64,000 nucleotides of DNA from Thermococcus sibiricus MM 739 (GCF_000022545.1 NC_012883.1:496001-560000), one strand, 5' to 3'. Numbered from the stretch's first letter, positions 19,153 through 29,336 are shown. Made by a program: numbers and translations. Notes: generated by a model not told the origin, from the letters alone.

Positions 19153-19737
19153 ATGAAAAAATGGAAAATAGTGGCAATTTTTCTTGTGTTTATTCTATTA
19201 GCTTTCTACTTTGGAAGTTTTGGCTTCGGAAAATCAGAAATACACTCCTCAACACAGGTAGGAGCGGCATCCACAAAAAACGCTACTTTCAAAGAGGGGT
19301 TTTGTGTGTATCCCGATTCAAAGTTTGGAAGGGTTGTTGCTGAGGAGCTACAGAATAGGGGATACGAAATCTCGGTTATTGGGTCTCCTGCAGAATGCAA
19401 TAGCCAGTTCCTCGCTGTTTGGGTTGAGGAGATAAACACAACTTATTCTCCTTTTGTGGCAAAGGGGGCAATTAAAGTGAAAGCAGTTTATTCAAGCCTC
19501 GGTAAGCCAGATCACTATCTTAAGTATTTGAACGCCACCGATAAAGAGCGGGAATTAATAACCTTTATTTCCAATGTCGACGGAGAAATGCAAGGATATC
19601 TAGTTGCCTATGTAACGGATTCTTCTAAAGGCCTTATGAGCTTTAGATGGTATCAGGAACATCTTATGGAGGAAGTCGCGAAGAACCTGATTAATTCTTT
19701 GGTTAGTGCTATTGAGAATGCCAAAATAAGGAAATGA
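19153..19737 (+). CDS. secreted or membrane-anchored protein of unknown function
   Basis: A 194-aa protein with an N-terminal signal or anchor helix (residues 4-24, KWKIVAIFLVFILLAFYF). The rest is predicted extracellular, with three N-glycosylation sequons and two cysteines (FCVYP near 52, AECN near 80) that could form a disulfide. No catalytic motif is recognised. A TATA-like TTTTAAATAG occurs about 40 bases upstream. It stands alone between the exonuclease gene and tRNA-His. Confidence 0.7.
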   Translation: MKKWKIVAIFLVFILLAFYFGSFGFGKSEIHSSTQVGAASTKNATFKEGFCVYPDSKFGRVVAEELQNRGYEISVIGSPAECNSQFLAVWVEEINTTYSPFVAKGAIKVKAVYSSLGKPDHYLKYLNATDKERELITFISNVDGEMQGYLVAYVTDSSKGLMSFRWYQEHLMEEVAKNLINSLVSAIENAKIRK

Positions 19738-19867
19738 TGAAGTTGTAAAGAATCCCACAATTGCAGTTTTGTCTGGTACTCTATGATTATTCATGGGGAA
19801 CTCCTAGTGGTTGTGAAACTGCTTGAGAAAGCTTTGGAAGTGTTTTATTTTGGGAGAAGTGTTGTTC

Positions 19868-19945
19868 TGGGGCCGGGGCCGGGATTTGAACCCGGGCTAG
19901 GGGATCCACAGTCCCCTGTGCTAACCAGGCTACACCACCCCGGCC
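19868..19945 (-). tRNA. tRNA-His (GTG)
   Basis: The minus strand folds into a full cloverleaf: acceptor GCCGGGG/CCCCGGC, D arm AGCCTGGTTAGC, anticodon stem GGGGA/TCCCC with loop CTGTGGA (anticodon GTG), and T arm CCCGGGTTCAAATCCCGG. A G at position -1 (19945) faces discriminator C, the histidine identity pair. The CCA end is encoded (19868-19870). No intron is present. Confidence 0.96.
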
Positions 19946-19970
19946 ATGTCCACTTTAGCTATCTGGGATA

Positions 19971-19987
19971 TATTTATAAACTTTTCG
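19971..19987 (-). promoter_or_regulatory. promoter of tRNA-His
   Basis: The minus strand shows CGAAAAGTTTATAAATA, a textbook Thermococcales BRE/TATA box about 26 bases before the tRNA 5' end. Confidence 0.75.
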
Positions 19988-20087
19988 CCAAAATACCTCC
20001 AAAAAAGGCTAATAAAGGGGCGTTAGTGGATTAATCAATTTAATTTCCTCCATATTCATCAACTTGATTTGAGGGGGTGAATAAACG

Positions 20088-21676
<1,589 letters not shown>

Positions 21677-21700
21677 TTAGACTGGTTTAATATTTGGATG

Positions 21701-21720
21701 TGAAGATTTATATATCTCAC
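21701..21720 (-). promoter_or_regulatory. promoter of the ribose-1,5-bisphosphate isomerase gene
   Basis: The minus strand reads GTGAGATATATAAATCTTCA, a clear TATA box about 50 bases upstream of the start codon. Confidence 0.65.
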
Positions 21721-21830
21721 CCCTACATTGCGGAATTTCTGTGCATTGACGTTTTTATATGTCCTTTGATGTACATAAAATAATGTGGTATTGTGACTTT
21801 ACAAATATAAAGGGCATTTCCGACCAACGC

Positions 21831-21847
21831 CGAAAGCTTTATATTTA
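21831..21847 (+). promoter_or_regulatory. promoter of the aminotransferase gene
   Basis: CCGAAAGCTTTATATTTAA is a strong BRE/TATA box. It predicts a leader of roughly 60 bases. A second weaker TATA-like GTTTTTATATG lies near 21749-21760. Confidence 0.65.
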
Positions 21848-21929
21848 ATTGTCACAAAACTATCAATGCATAGAATAGACCATGTGTTCATTTCAGTACA
21901 TTAAATAAAGGATTAGGGAGGAGAATAGG

Positions 21930-23183
21930 ATGGAGCTTGAAAAAAGACTTAAAGAGAAATTAGAGGCCCCAACCTTGGATTATGAAAAATACTTCTCAAA
22001 AAAGGCGCTTGGAATGAAGGCTTCAGAGATTAGAGAGCTCTTGAAGCTTGTAGAAAGTTCAGATGTAATTTCGCTGGCGGGAGGACTCCCAGCACCTGAG
22101 ACATTCCCTGTTGAAATAATCGAAGAGATTACAAAGGAGGTTCTTAAGGAGCATGCTGCTCAGGCTCTTCAGTACGGAACTACCAAGGGATTCACCCCAT
22201 TAAGGCTCGCTTTGGCAGAGTGGATGAGGAAGAGATACGAAATCCCAATCTCAAAGGTTGATATAATGATTACTAGCGGTTCACAACAGGCCCTTGACCT
22301 TATTGGAAGAGTTTTCATAAATCCGGGAGACATTGTTGTTGTTGAAGGGCCCACTTATCTGGCAACTCTCCAGGCCTTCAAGTATTATGATCCAGAATTA
22401 GTCCAGATTCCCCTCGATGATGAAGGTATGAGGGTAGATCTCCTTGAAGAGAAATTGGAAGAGCTGGAAAAGGAGGGTAAGAGAGTAAAGGTAGTTTACA
22501 CAATTCCAACGTTCCAGAATCCCGCTGGAGTCACCATGAGTGAGAAGAGGAGAAAGAGGCTCCTTGAACTAGCATCCCAATACGACTTCATAATAGTTGA
22601 GGACAATCCTTATGGAGAGCTTCGCTACTCTGGAGAACACATAAAGCCAATTAAAGCATGGGATGAAGGGGGAAGGGTACTTTATCTGGGAACCTTCTCA
22701 AAGATTCTGGCCCCAGGATTTAGAATTGGGTGGATAGCTGGAGAGCCCCACTTCATAAGAAAATTGGAGATAGCAAAGCAGAGTATTGATCTATGTACTA
22801 ACACCTTCAGCCAAGTAATAGCTTGGAAATATGTTGAGGGAGGCCACTTGGATGCTCATATTCCAAGGATAGTTGATTTCTACAAGCCTAAGAGGGACGC
22901 CATGTTAAAAGCTTTGGAAGAGTTCATGCCCGAGGGAGTTAAGTGGACAAAGCCTGAGGGAGGAATGTTTGTCTGGGTCACACTACCAGAAAGCATTGAC
23001 ACAAAGGCAATGTTCGAAAAGGCTGTTAGTAAAGGCGTTGCATATGTCCCGGGAGAGGCATTCTTCGCTTATAGGGATGTGAAAAACGCCATGAGGCTTA
23101 ACTTTACCTACGTTTCTGAAGAAAAGATTAGAGAAGGTATTAAACGTCTTGCAGAGGCCATAAAAGAGGAAATGAAGAAGTAG
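21930..23183 (+). CDS. PLP-dependent aminotransferase (aromatic/2-aminoadipate type, fold type I)
   Basis: A 417-aa class I/II aminotransferase. SLAGGLPAPETFP near the N-terminus, TSGSQQALDLIGR for cofactor phosphate binding, EDNPYGELRYSG with the PLP-ring Asp and Tyr, and the Schiff-base lysine in GTFSKILAPGFRIGW are all present. The pattern matches Thermococcales multi-substrate aminotransferases related to kynurenine/alpha-aminoadipate aminotransferase, which act on aromatic amino acids and glutamate. Substrate range cannot be set from sequence. Ribosome binding site GGGAGGAG is before the ATG. Confidence 0.92.
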   Translation: MELEKRLKEKLEAPTLDYEKYFSKKALGMKASEIRELLKLVESSDVISLAGGLPAPETFPVEIIEEITKEVLKEHAAQALQYGTTKGFTPLRLALAEWMRKRYEIPISKVDIMITSGSQQALDLIGRVFINPGDIVVVEGPTYLATLQAFKYYDPELVQIPLDDEGMRVDLLEEKLEELEKEGKRVKVVYTIPTFQNPAGVTMSEKRRKRLLELASQYDFIIVEDNPYGELRYSGEHIKPIKAWDEGGRVLYLGTFSKILAPGFRIGWIAGEPHFIRKLEIAKQSIDLCTNTFSQVIAWKYVEGGHLDAHIPRIVDFYKPKRDAMLKALEEFMPEGVKWTKPEGGMFVWVTLPESIDTKAMFEKAVSKGVAYVPGEAFFAYRDVKNAMRLNFTYVSEEKIREGIKRLAEAIKEEMKK

Positions 23184-23187
23184 CAAA

Positions 23188-23280
23188 GGTTATTAAGAAG
23201 GACTTCCAACTCTCACTGCCCGGGGAGTACCGCCGAAGGCGGAGTCGATGAACTCGGGCGGGTTATTACCCCTTTTTTAT
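23188..23280. ncRNA. GC-rich structured element, candidate non-coding RNA
   Basis: About 60 bases (23209-23268) are strikingly GC-rich for this genome. CCGCC-GAA-GGCGG (near 23231) forms a stable hairpin, enclosed by GAGT/ACTC and GCCC/GGGC pairs. The block is bounded by direct copies of GGTTATTA (about 23190 and 23263) and ends in CCCCTTTTTTAT, a terminator on the plus strand. In AT-rich hyperthermophiles GC-rich intergenic islands often mark stable RNAs. Strand and family are not settled; it does not clearly match H/ACA or C/D architecture. Confidence 0.4.
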
Positions 23281-23288
23281 AGTCAATT

Positions 23289-23306
23289 GCCGAAAAGCTT
23301 ATAATG
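23289..23306 (+). promoter_or_regulatory. promoter of the HTH regulator gene
   Basis: GCCGAAAAGCTTATAATG is a BRE plus TATA motif about 25-35 bases before the start codon, predicting a leader of only a few bases. Confidence 0.55.
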
Positions 23307-23327
23307 TATTGGTGTGAGGAATTAACT

Positions 23328-24056
23328 ATGTTGGAAAAAGAGAAAGAAGCTCTGGCGAAAAGAATTGCTGGAGAAATTACGTTATCCTCTGACCCTGGAA
23401 AAACAATGAGAAAATGGAGAGAGATATTCGGTATAAGCCAAACTGAGCTCTCGAGCGAGTTAGGTGTTTCATCTTCGGTGATCAGCGATTATGAAGGTGG
23501 GCGAAGAAAGAGTCCGGGTGCTTCCACAATTAGAAAGTTTGTTGAGGCCCTTTTAGATATAGATGAAAAGAGAGGGGGCAATGTTATAAGAGCTTTTAGC
23601 AGGACTATTGGCAGTGATTTACCAACTAATGCTATTCTTGATATAAGAGAGTTTGCCTTTCCAGTCACGATTAAAGACCTTTTGGAAGCGATTAAAGGTG
23701 AAGTTACTGCCAATGAGGATTTGCTTAGTAGGAAAATTTACGGGTACACTGTAATAGATAGCATCCAGGCCATACTCGAGATGAGCAGTGAGGAATTCCT
23801 AAAACTCTACGGTTGGACTACAGAAAGAGCTTTGATATTCACAAAGGTAACCACTGGGAGAAGTCCAATGATAGCGATAAGAGTTCAGGGCCTGAAACCT
23901 GCAGTAGTTGTTCTTCATGGTGTGAAGAAACTTGATGAGCTTGCCGTAAAAATAGCCGAAAGAGAAAGGGTGCCATTGTTACTTTCGCATGCTAAAGATG
24001 AGAATGAGCTTATCTTAAGCTTAAGAATGCTTGTAGAAAAAAGTGAAAAAAGCTAA
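23328..24056 (+). CDS. HTH (XRE/Cro-type) transcriptional regulator with a conserved C-terminal domain
   Basis: A 242-aa predicted regulator. Residues 30-85 form an XRE-type helix-turn-helix (ISQTELSSELGVSSSVISDYE, then RKSPGASTIRKFVEALL). The rest is a mixed alpha/beta domain found in archaeal regulators of the COG1709 kind, with unknown ligand. GTGAGGA precedes the ATG at 23328; an upstream start at 23304 would lie within the promoter. The end overlaps the phosphopantothenate synthetase gene by 4 bases on the other strand. Targets are not known. Confidence 0.8.
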   Translation: MLEKEKEALAKRIAGEITLSSDPGKTMRKWREIFGISQTELSSELGVSSSVISDYEGGRRKSPGASTIRKFVEALLDIDEKRGGNVIRAFSRTIGSDLPTNAILDIREFAFPVTIKDLLEAIKGEVTANEDLLSRKIYGYTVIDSIQAILEMSSEEFLKLYGWTTERALIFTKVTTGRSPMIAIRVQGLKPAVVVLHGVKKLDELAVKIAERERVPLLLSHAKDENELILSLRMLVEKSEKS

Positions 24057-24841
24057 AATGGGAGTTCTTTTTTTCTCCAAATTCCTTCTTGAGATAATTT
24101 TTTTAGTCTGGAGTTTATATGTAGGAGTGTCTCACTTAAAATCTGACCGTTGTCGTACTCACTTATTATTTTTTCAAGCTCTTCTCTTGAGAGTTTTTTC
24201 ATTTCTCTGGCAAGTTCGGTCATTCTGGGGTAGGCTCTAACGATATTGTCAACTATTGTTATATCGGCCATCCTTGCGCTTCTGGAGAGGGGATTGAGGT
24301 CAATCGTTATCACGAATTTGCCCATGGCAACCAATGCTTCAGTCCTATCGCCATCTTCAAGGGGGACAACCACGACATCCGCTTTCCATATGCCCTCTTC
24401 ATCGACTTTTCCTCTCTCACTTTCCAGATTTGGAATCTTCTTGGTGGGATTTATGCCGAGAAGCTCTACATTAGGATCATATTTTTTCAATTCATCCGCT
24501 ATTGCTTTAACTCTCTCCTCTGTTCTGTAGAAAAGGTTTATTTCCAATTTCGCATCCAAGGCTTTTGCAAGCTCCATGGTTTCCTTAGGGACAAGAGCCG
24601 CCACGTTACCATTTACTGAGACCACCGGATGTTTGGCTAGTAGGAGTTTTGCAATTGCTGCCTTCATGGCCTTCTCTGCGGGTTCTATAGTTTTTTCTCC
24701 AATTAAGTAGTCGAAGGCTTCTCCCCGTCCGTGGGCTATTAAACCTGCTTTGGCAGTCATTCCTTTTTCTAGGCCCTCAATGACCTTTTCTCGGTAATAT
24801 AAGCTCCAGTATCTTGGATGACTTTTAGGTATTTTTACCAT
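24053..24841 (-). CDS. 4-phosphopantoate-beta-alanine ligase (phosphopantothenate synthetase)
   Basis: Joins 4-phosphopantoate and beta-alanine with ATP in the archaeal route to coenzyme A. The 262-aa protein begins IPKSHPRYWSLYYREK, has KAGLIAHGRGEAFDYLIGE, VSVNGNVAALVP, and LEDGDRTEALVAMGKFVITIDLNPLSRSA, all typical of the family (formerly DUF137/COG1701). The partner pantoate kinase gene is not adjacent. Start at the ATG at 24841 after GGTGG. Confidence 0.92.
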   Translation of the reverse strand: MVKIPKSHPRYWSLYYREKVIEGLEKGMTAKAGLIAHGRGEAFDYLIGEKTIEPAEKAMKAAIAKLLLAKHPVVSVNGNVAALVPKETMELAKALDAKLEINLFYRTEERVKAIADELKKYDPNVELLGINPTKKIPNLESERGKVDEEGIWKADVVVVPLEDGDRTEALVAMGKFVITIDLNPLSRSARMADITIVDNIVRAYPRMTELAREMKKLSREELEKIISEYDNGQILSETLLHINSRLKKLSQEGIWRKKELPF

Positions 24842-24886
24842 TTTTTCCACCAGTGGGAGAATAGACTGGAAGTATAATAAGGTTAA

Positions 24887-25348
24887 CTACCATTGTTTTT
24901 TCCTATCTCCCAAAAATACTTTCATAAATCCGGAGAACTCCTCTCTTCTAAAATCTTCGTAGAGTTTGTTGGTTTCCTCCTCGTTCAGCCACTCTAAATC
25001 CTCTGGAATTCCTTCAAAAAAGTCGTAGTATATTTCTTCCCCTTTTCTGGCCACGTTTAGGGTGTATATTTTTTTCTTTAGTTCCTGAGCAGTTTTTATT
25101 TCTCTCACAACCAATGAAGTAAATTTACCAACTATGCCAATAGCGACAAAGATCTCGGCATCTTTTATCATATGCTGGGTAGGTTTTAGTCCATATTCAG
25201 AGGGTAGTATGAAATTGTTGGAGTTCAGTCTCTCCTCTATGATTTTTAAAATGGCTCTTTCGGTCTGGGTGTGATAAATAATGGTGGGCTCGCTTATATA
25301 TATTGGAACTCCATGCTTTTCCTTCCTTCTTCTTAAAAACTCAAACAT
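24887..25348 (-). CDS. unrecognised protein, 153 aa
   Basis: I do not recognise a family with confidence. The protein starts with a basic stretch (FEFLRRRKEK), then alternates helices and strands: ISEPTIIYHTQTERAILKIIEERL, then KDAEIFVAIGIVGKFTSLVVREIKTAQELKKKIYTL, an arrangement loosely like a nucleoside 2-deoxyribosyltransferase or TIR-like alpha/beta fold in which a strand (AEIFVAIG) is followed by a helix. The C-terminus is acidic. GGTGATCC precedes the ATG, and the start lies directly after a probable C/D box sRNA, so the two could share a transcript. Confidence 0.65.
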   Translation of the reverse strand: MFEFLRRRKEKHGVPIYISEPTIIYHTQTERAILKIIEERLNSNNFILPSEYGLKPTQHMIKDAEIFVAIGIVGKFTSLVVREIKTAQELKKKIYTLNVARKGEEIYYDFFEGIPEDLEWLNEEETNKLYEDFRREEFSGFMKVFLGDRKKQW

Positions 25349-25351
25349 TGG

Positions 25352-25412
25352 ATCACCTCAGGTGGGGATAAAACGTCGTCATCATTCGGCTGGGATGACA
25401 CTCATCATCGGT
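25352..25412 (-). ncRNA. probable C/D box sRNA (2'-O-methylation guide)
   Basis: On the minus strand the order is box C ATGATGA, a 12-13 base guide GTGTCATCCCAG, a D'-like CCGA, C'-like ATGACGA (or ATGATGA), a guide CGTTTTATCCCCAC, and box D CTGA, within about 55 bases. These sizes fit archaeal C/D sRNAs, whose guides direct methylation 5 bases upstream of D and D'. The D' box departs from CTGA by one base. No separate TATA box is seen, so it may be processed from the transcript of the downstream gene. Confidence 0.5.
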
Positions 25413-25423
25413 TCGCAACTCAA

Positions 25424-25442
25424 AAAGCCCTATTAGGGCTTT
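25424..25442. repeat. perfect 9-bp inverted repeat
   Basis: AAAGCCCTA-T-TAGGGCTTT is perfectly symmetrical. With the flanking A and T runs it could end transcription on either strand, just upstream of the C/D-like RNA. Confidence 0.6.
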
Positions 25443-25613
25443 GTTTCCGAAATTGGGCCCAATTACGTGACCGAATATCATCGGTTTATCCCCCATGTCA
25501 TCCCCCACTTTTCAAACTTAATTTCAAAGGAGCCTTAATAAGCTTTTGCTCTCAAAATAAAGAAAATCCTAGAAAGTTTGGTTTATGTCATCGGTTTACC
25601 TGTCGAGATGAAA

Positions 25614-26093
25614 CTATGTCTTTTCTGTTTTCATTAACTCGTGTTTCAACTGGACTTGCCTCTCAAGAATTTTAGTACTTAAGTCCTTAAACTGAGCTTC
25701 ATCAATTAGAGATCTGTAGGCAAACAATAGATCCGTAGCCGCCTCAATGTGTCCATCATCTAACAAGATTTCGATAACATCAATAACAACCTTCCTCACG
25801 TTTTCATCTTTCGAAGATTTCCTTAGTATTTGTTCGCGATATTCCTCCACCAAAGAGTCCAAAATATTGACAGGCTCTCCTCGCTTTCTCTTGAGACGCA
25901 ACATTTTAGCTGCATTGCCAATATTCCGCACAAGAATTGGATCTTGTTCTAAGAACACTTTTGTAAAGACCATCCCAACTGCTATTAGATCTGCATATGT
26001 TACTTTATCATTTCCGAATATTTTCTTCAAATTATCAAGATAATTGTATTCATCAATGTTAACTCTAATAATCTTGGACTTCTCTTCTCCCAT
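25614..26093 (-). CDS. unrecognised helical protein, 159 aa
   Basis: No family recognised. The protein appears almost entirely helical and highly charged, opens with a ribbon-like segment (KSKIIRVNIDEYNYLDNLKKIF) reminiscent of antitoxin or DNA-binding N-termini, and contains KMLRLKRKRGEPVNILDSLVEEYR. GGTGACT precedes the ATG at 26093, so the GTG at 26105 is not needed. It has no close co-oriented neighbour. A DNA-binding or scaffold role would be a guess. Confidence 0.6.
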   Translation of the reverse strand: MGEEKSKIIRVNIDEYNYLDNLKKIFGNDKVTYADLIAVGMVFTKVFLEQDPILVRNIGNAAKMLRLKRKRGEPVNILDSLVEEYREQILRKSSKDENVRKVVIDVIEILLDDGHIEAATDLLFAYRSLIDEAQFKDLSTKILERQVQLKHELMKTEKT

Positions 26094-26225
26094 AATAGTC
26101 ACCAATTTCAGTTTACTCTATTACCTTAAAAGTTTACTCCTAATGACATACCCCGTTTAACTCAATATCCTTCGTCACTATGTTTTTAAATTGCGATTTA
26201 CAATATTTTATTGGAGGGCATGAGC

Positions 26226-26603
26226 ATGAAAATAATTGTTTGGTACGTTATGGAATCAAAAACCCTCCGGTACATAATTGCCGAGAACATTCAAATAACA
26301 AGAAGAAACAACATTGATTTGATTGAGCTTCCAAACGGGGCAAGCAGTGTGATAAGTTCTGGAAGAATACGCACAAATGCGAGAACAGAGGACGTTCTTA
26401 TTGAGCTCTGCCTTGCTGGTGTTGGAGAGGTAGTACTTCTTCGTGAGGCAGGCATTGACAGAATAGCATTCATCTATGATGATTTCGAGCTAGATCGAGT
26501 GTTCACAGAGGTTCCAGAGCTGAGAACTATCGGTCTTGAAAATAAAGATATTGACCCAGTAGAACCAACGCCTCAAAAAAGTTCCTCGCCTATTGAACAT
26601 TGA
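26226..26603 (+). CDS. unrecognised protein, 125 aa
   Basis: No family recognised. Residues 1-50 look beta-rich (MKIIVWYVMESKTLRYIIAENI, then IDLIELPNGASSVIS), followed by DVLIELCLAGVGEVVLLREAGIDRIAFIYDD, which reads like a small alpha/beta domain, and a Pro/Ser-rich C-terminal tail of about 15 residues that is probably disordered. GGAGG at 26213 has the right distance to the ATG at 26226. A TATA-like AAATTGCGATTTACAATATTTTA region lies upstream. Confidence 0.65.
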   Translation: MKIIVWYVMESKTLRYIIAENIQITRRNNIDLIELPNGASSVISSGRIRTNARTEDVLIELCLAGVGEVVLLREAGIDRIAFIYDDFELDRVFTEVPELRTIGLENKDIDPVEPTPQKSSSPIEH

Positions 26604-26711
26604 AACAAAGGGATTTTTGCCCGATAATCTTTTTGTTTGGGAAAATGAAAAAATAATGTAAGATTGGAGGATACATCAGGGAGAAAAAGAAATTTTGCAG
26701 AGGAATGGGCT

Positions 26712-29336
26712 TTAAAGCCTACTTTCCAAACTTTCCACTTCCTGCACTTGGGAAACACCGGCTACGTTTCTGATGAGATAAAGAGTGTCAGCTACTGTTT
26801 CAAGTTCTGGATGGTGAGTAACTATCACAACCTGTGGAATGGCTCCTTCCGACTTAAAGAACCTGTCCAGTATCTCCACAAGGTCTTTTCTACGCTCTTC
26901 GTCTAAGTGAGTTGTTGGTTCGTCCATTATGACTATCGATAGACTTTTCGAAAGGGCCCGAGCTATTGCTAGCCTTAACGCTAGTGCAACGGCGACTTTT
27001 TCACCACCACTTAAGGTAGATATTGGAACTTCCACAGAGTTCTTTACAACAGTTATGTCAAAATCTTCGCTTAAATAGATGTCTGTGATGTCCATATTAA
27101 AGTTCTCGATGTATCCCGTTGCTAACTCGGAGATAATTGGGGCTATTTTTTGCCGCAGGAGTCTTTGAACACCGTCACGATGATAGGCGCGCCTAATACG
27201 CTCTAAATCATTTAGGAGCTTTTTAATCTTATCTAGCTCTGCCTTGAGATTATTACGTTTTTCTTCGAGCTCTTTTATTTCCGCTTCCACTTCAGTTAGA
27301 TCTTTTAAGTTCTTTTCTAATGATTTAGTCTTCTCTTCGAGTTCAGTTTTAGTACTCTCAAATTTTCTTAATAGTTCTTCGTGTTCTTTTCTAACTTTCT
27401 CATGGTGTTGCTTATCGTATCCAAGTTTTTTAATCTCTTCTTGGAGCTCATGTTTCTTATTTTCTAGTTTTCTTAGTTTTTCCTGTGCTTCTTTGATATC
27501 TTCGAGCAATTTTTCATATCTATCTGCGATTGGCTTTAGCCTATCATATTCTTCCTTTTTCTTTCTTAATTCCTTCAGTTCATTTTCCGGATCTTCGGGC
27601 TTCTCTCCGATCTCTTCAATAAGCTCATTGAGCCTCTCCTCAATCTCTTTTATCTCCGATTCGATCTCTGAAATTTTTGGTCTGATGTCATTTTCGAGAT
27701 TATTAAGTTCCGTTATTATTCCTTCCAATTCTGTGTAATGCTTCGCAAGTTTTTCTTTCATCTCCTCTATCTCTTTTTGTAATTGCTCAATGCGCTCTAC
27801 GTTTATTTTAGATACACGTTCAATTTCTTCTTTTATTGTCCTCTTTTGATTCTCCGCTTCCTCAATTTCTCTTCTAATTTGTTTCACTATTTCTTCTAAA
27901 GATTTTATTTCTTCCTCCATTTCATGCTTTACTCTATCTCTATGTTCCGGGGTTAGTTTTGTTTTACAAACGGGGCATGCCTCTGATTCACCGAGCATGT
28001 CCAATGCTTTTCTTAAGTCATTTATTCTTCCCGATACTTCACCGAGTTCTTTCCTTAGGCCAGATACAATATTTTCTAGCCTTTTCTCCTCCTCTTTAAG
28101 CTCCTTCAATTTCTTCTCTTTAGCTTCAATTGTTGGCTCGGGTAAAAACTTTAGAGCTTCAGAAATCAATTTTTCAAGCTCTTCTGTGTCCTTCTTTATT
28201 TGGGCTACAGTGCTTCTTACTAGTGTGGAAATTGTTGTAGTGGATTTTTCAATCTCTGATAAGTCTGTTGGTACCTCTATGAACTCCTCGCCAACTTCTA
28301 TGTATTCAACATACACCTTACACGATTTCATTGCCTTATTAGCTTCCTCTCTTATGGCTGATATTTTGTTCAAATCCTTCTCTAACTGTTCTTTTTTTGT
28401 ATTTAACTCCTTGAATTTGTTAAACTGTTTAATGTACTCCTCCAAAAGAGGTATTTTTCTTATTTCTCCCTCTAATTCCTTCAATTTCTCTTTGGCCTTT
28501 TTGGATTCATTTAGGTCTTCTTCGAGTTTCTTAATTTGTTCCTGTACTAATCTTATGCTTTCAATTATTTTGGTTAACTCTAGCATTAGCTCATTGTATC
28601 TCTTTTCTTTCGCATTTAATTCGTTCAACTCTCGTTCAATAGCACTAAGTTGTTGACTAAGGCTTTTTAATTTTTGTTTAAGCTCTTTTATTTGCCTGTT
28701 TAACTCTTGTATTTCTTGTTTGAGTTTGTCTCTCTGTTCATATTTACTCTTTAATTTTCCTTCAATTTCTGCGATCTCTTTTTCCAACTCATTTTTAACT
28801 TGTTCAAAGTAGTAAATTACTTCTCTCATAAACTGCCAGGCTTTCTCTAACTTTTCTAACCCTAGCAGTCTTCCGATGACCTCTTTTCTTTTTGCCGGTG
28901 CTTGGTCTAGTAAAGAAGTTATCTCTCCCTGCCTGATCAGAATGGAGTTAATTGCCGAATCTCTATCGAGGCCAGTTATTGCCTTGAGTTGTGTTTGGAC
29001 TTCGTAGACCCCTTCGGCTATTAATATTCCCTCATCGGCTCTGTAAAGTTTGTAAACTGGAGCTCCATCTTTTTTTCTCTCCCAGAATATGCGGTAGGGG
29101 ACTCCTCCCTCTTCGAACTCCAACTCAATTCTAGCGCGATCACGGCCTCTACGGATTACGTCATTCCAGTTTTCACCACGTGGCCTGTGATTGAACAGTG
29201 CCACAAAGATTCCATCAATTATTGAGGTTTTGCCAGCCCCATTCGGGCCCATAAAAACTGTAACTCCCAGTGGAAATTCAACTGTGGTGTTATTGTGTGA
29301 GAGGAAGTCGTTAAGAGAAATGCGTTTGAGTATCAT
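26712..29336 (-). CDS. rad50: DNA double-strand break repair ATPase Rad50
   Basis: SMC-like ATPase that tethers DNA ends with Mre11. The 874-aa protein has Walker A GPNGAGKTS near residue 35, two long coiled-coil arms, the zinc hook CPVC near the middle, and the C-terminal lobe with signature LSGGEKVAVALALRLA and Walker B IVIMDEPTTHLDEE. Its start ATG at 29336 overlaps the mre11 stop as ATGA, and GGAGGAGG lies before it, so the two are translationally coupled. It is the last gene of the operon. Confidence 0.97.
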   Translation of the reverse strand: MILKRISLNDFLSHNNTTVEFPLGVTVFMGPNGAGKTSIIDGIFVALFNHRPRGENWNDVIRRGRDRARIELEFEEGGVPYRIFWERKKDGAPVYKLYRADEGILIAEGVYEVQTQLKAITGLDRDSAINSILIRQGEITSLLDQAPAKRKEVIGRLLGLEKLEKAWQFMREVIYYFEQVKNELEKEIAEIEGKLKSKYEQRDKLKQEIQELNRQIKELKQKLKSLSQQLSAIERELNELNAKEKRYNELMLELTKIIESIRLVQEQIKKLEEDLNESKKAKEKLKELEGEIRKIPLLEEYIKQFNKFKELNTKKEQLEKDLNKISAIREEANKAMKSCKVYVEYIEVGEEFIEVPTDLSEIEKSTTTISTLVRSTVAQIKKDTEELEKLISEALKFLPEPTIEAKEKKLKELKEEEKRLENIVSGLRKELGEVSGRINDLRKALDMLGESEACPVCKTKLTPEHRDRVKHEMEEEIKSLEEIVKQIRREIEEAENQKRTIKEEIERVSKINVERIEQLQKEIEEMKEKLAKHYTELEGIITELNNLENDIRPKISEIESEIKEIEERLNELIEEIGEKPEDPENELKELRKKKEEYDRLKPIADRYEKLLEDIKEAQEKLRKLENKKHELQEEIKKLGYDKQHHEKVRKEHEELLRKFESTKTELEEKTKSLEKNLKDLTEVEAEIKELEEKRNNLKAELDKIKKLLNDLERIRRAYHRDGVQRLLRQKIAPIISELATGYIENFNMDITDIYLSEDFDITVVKNSVEVPISTLSGGEKVAVALALRLAIARALSKSLSIVIMDEPTTHLDEERRKDLVEILDRFFKSEGAIPQVVIVTHHPELETVADTLYLIRNVAGVSQVQEVESLESRL

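Noticed and set aside
19783-20034. 83-codon frame over tRNA-His
   Set aside because: It runs through the tRNA gene and its promoter on the opposite strand; not coding.
27244-28656. Long plus-strand frames opposite rad50, rich in Ser, Phe and Leu
   Set aside because: They mirror the Lys/Glu-rich coiled coil of Rad50 on the other strand, lack ribosome binding sites, and resemble no protein.
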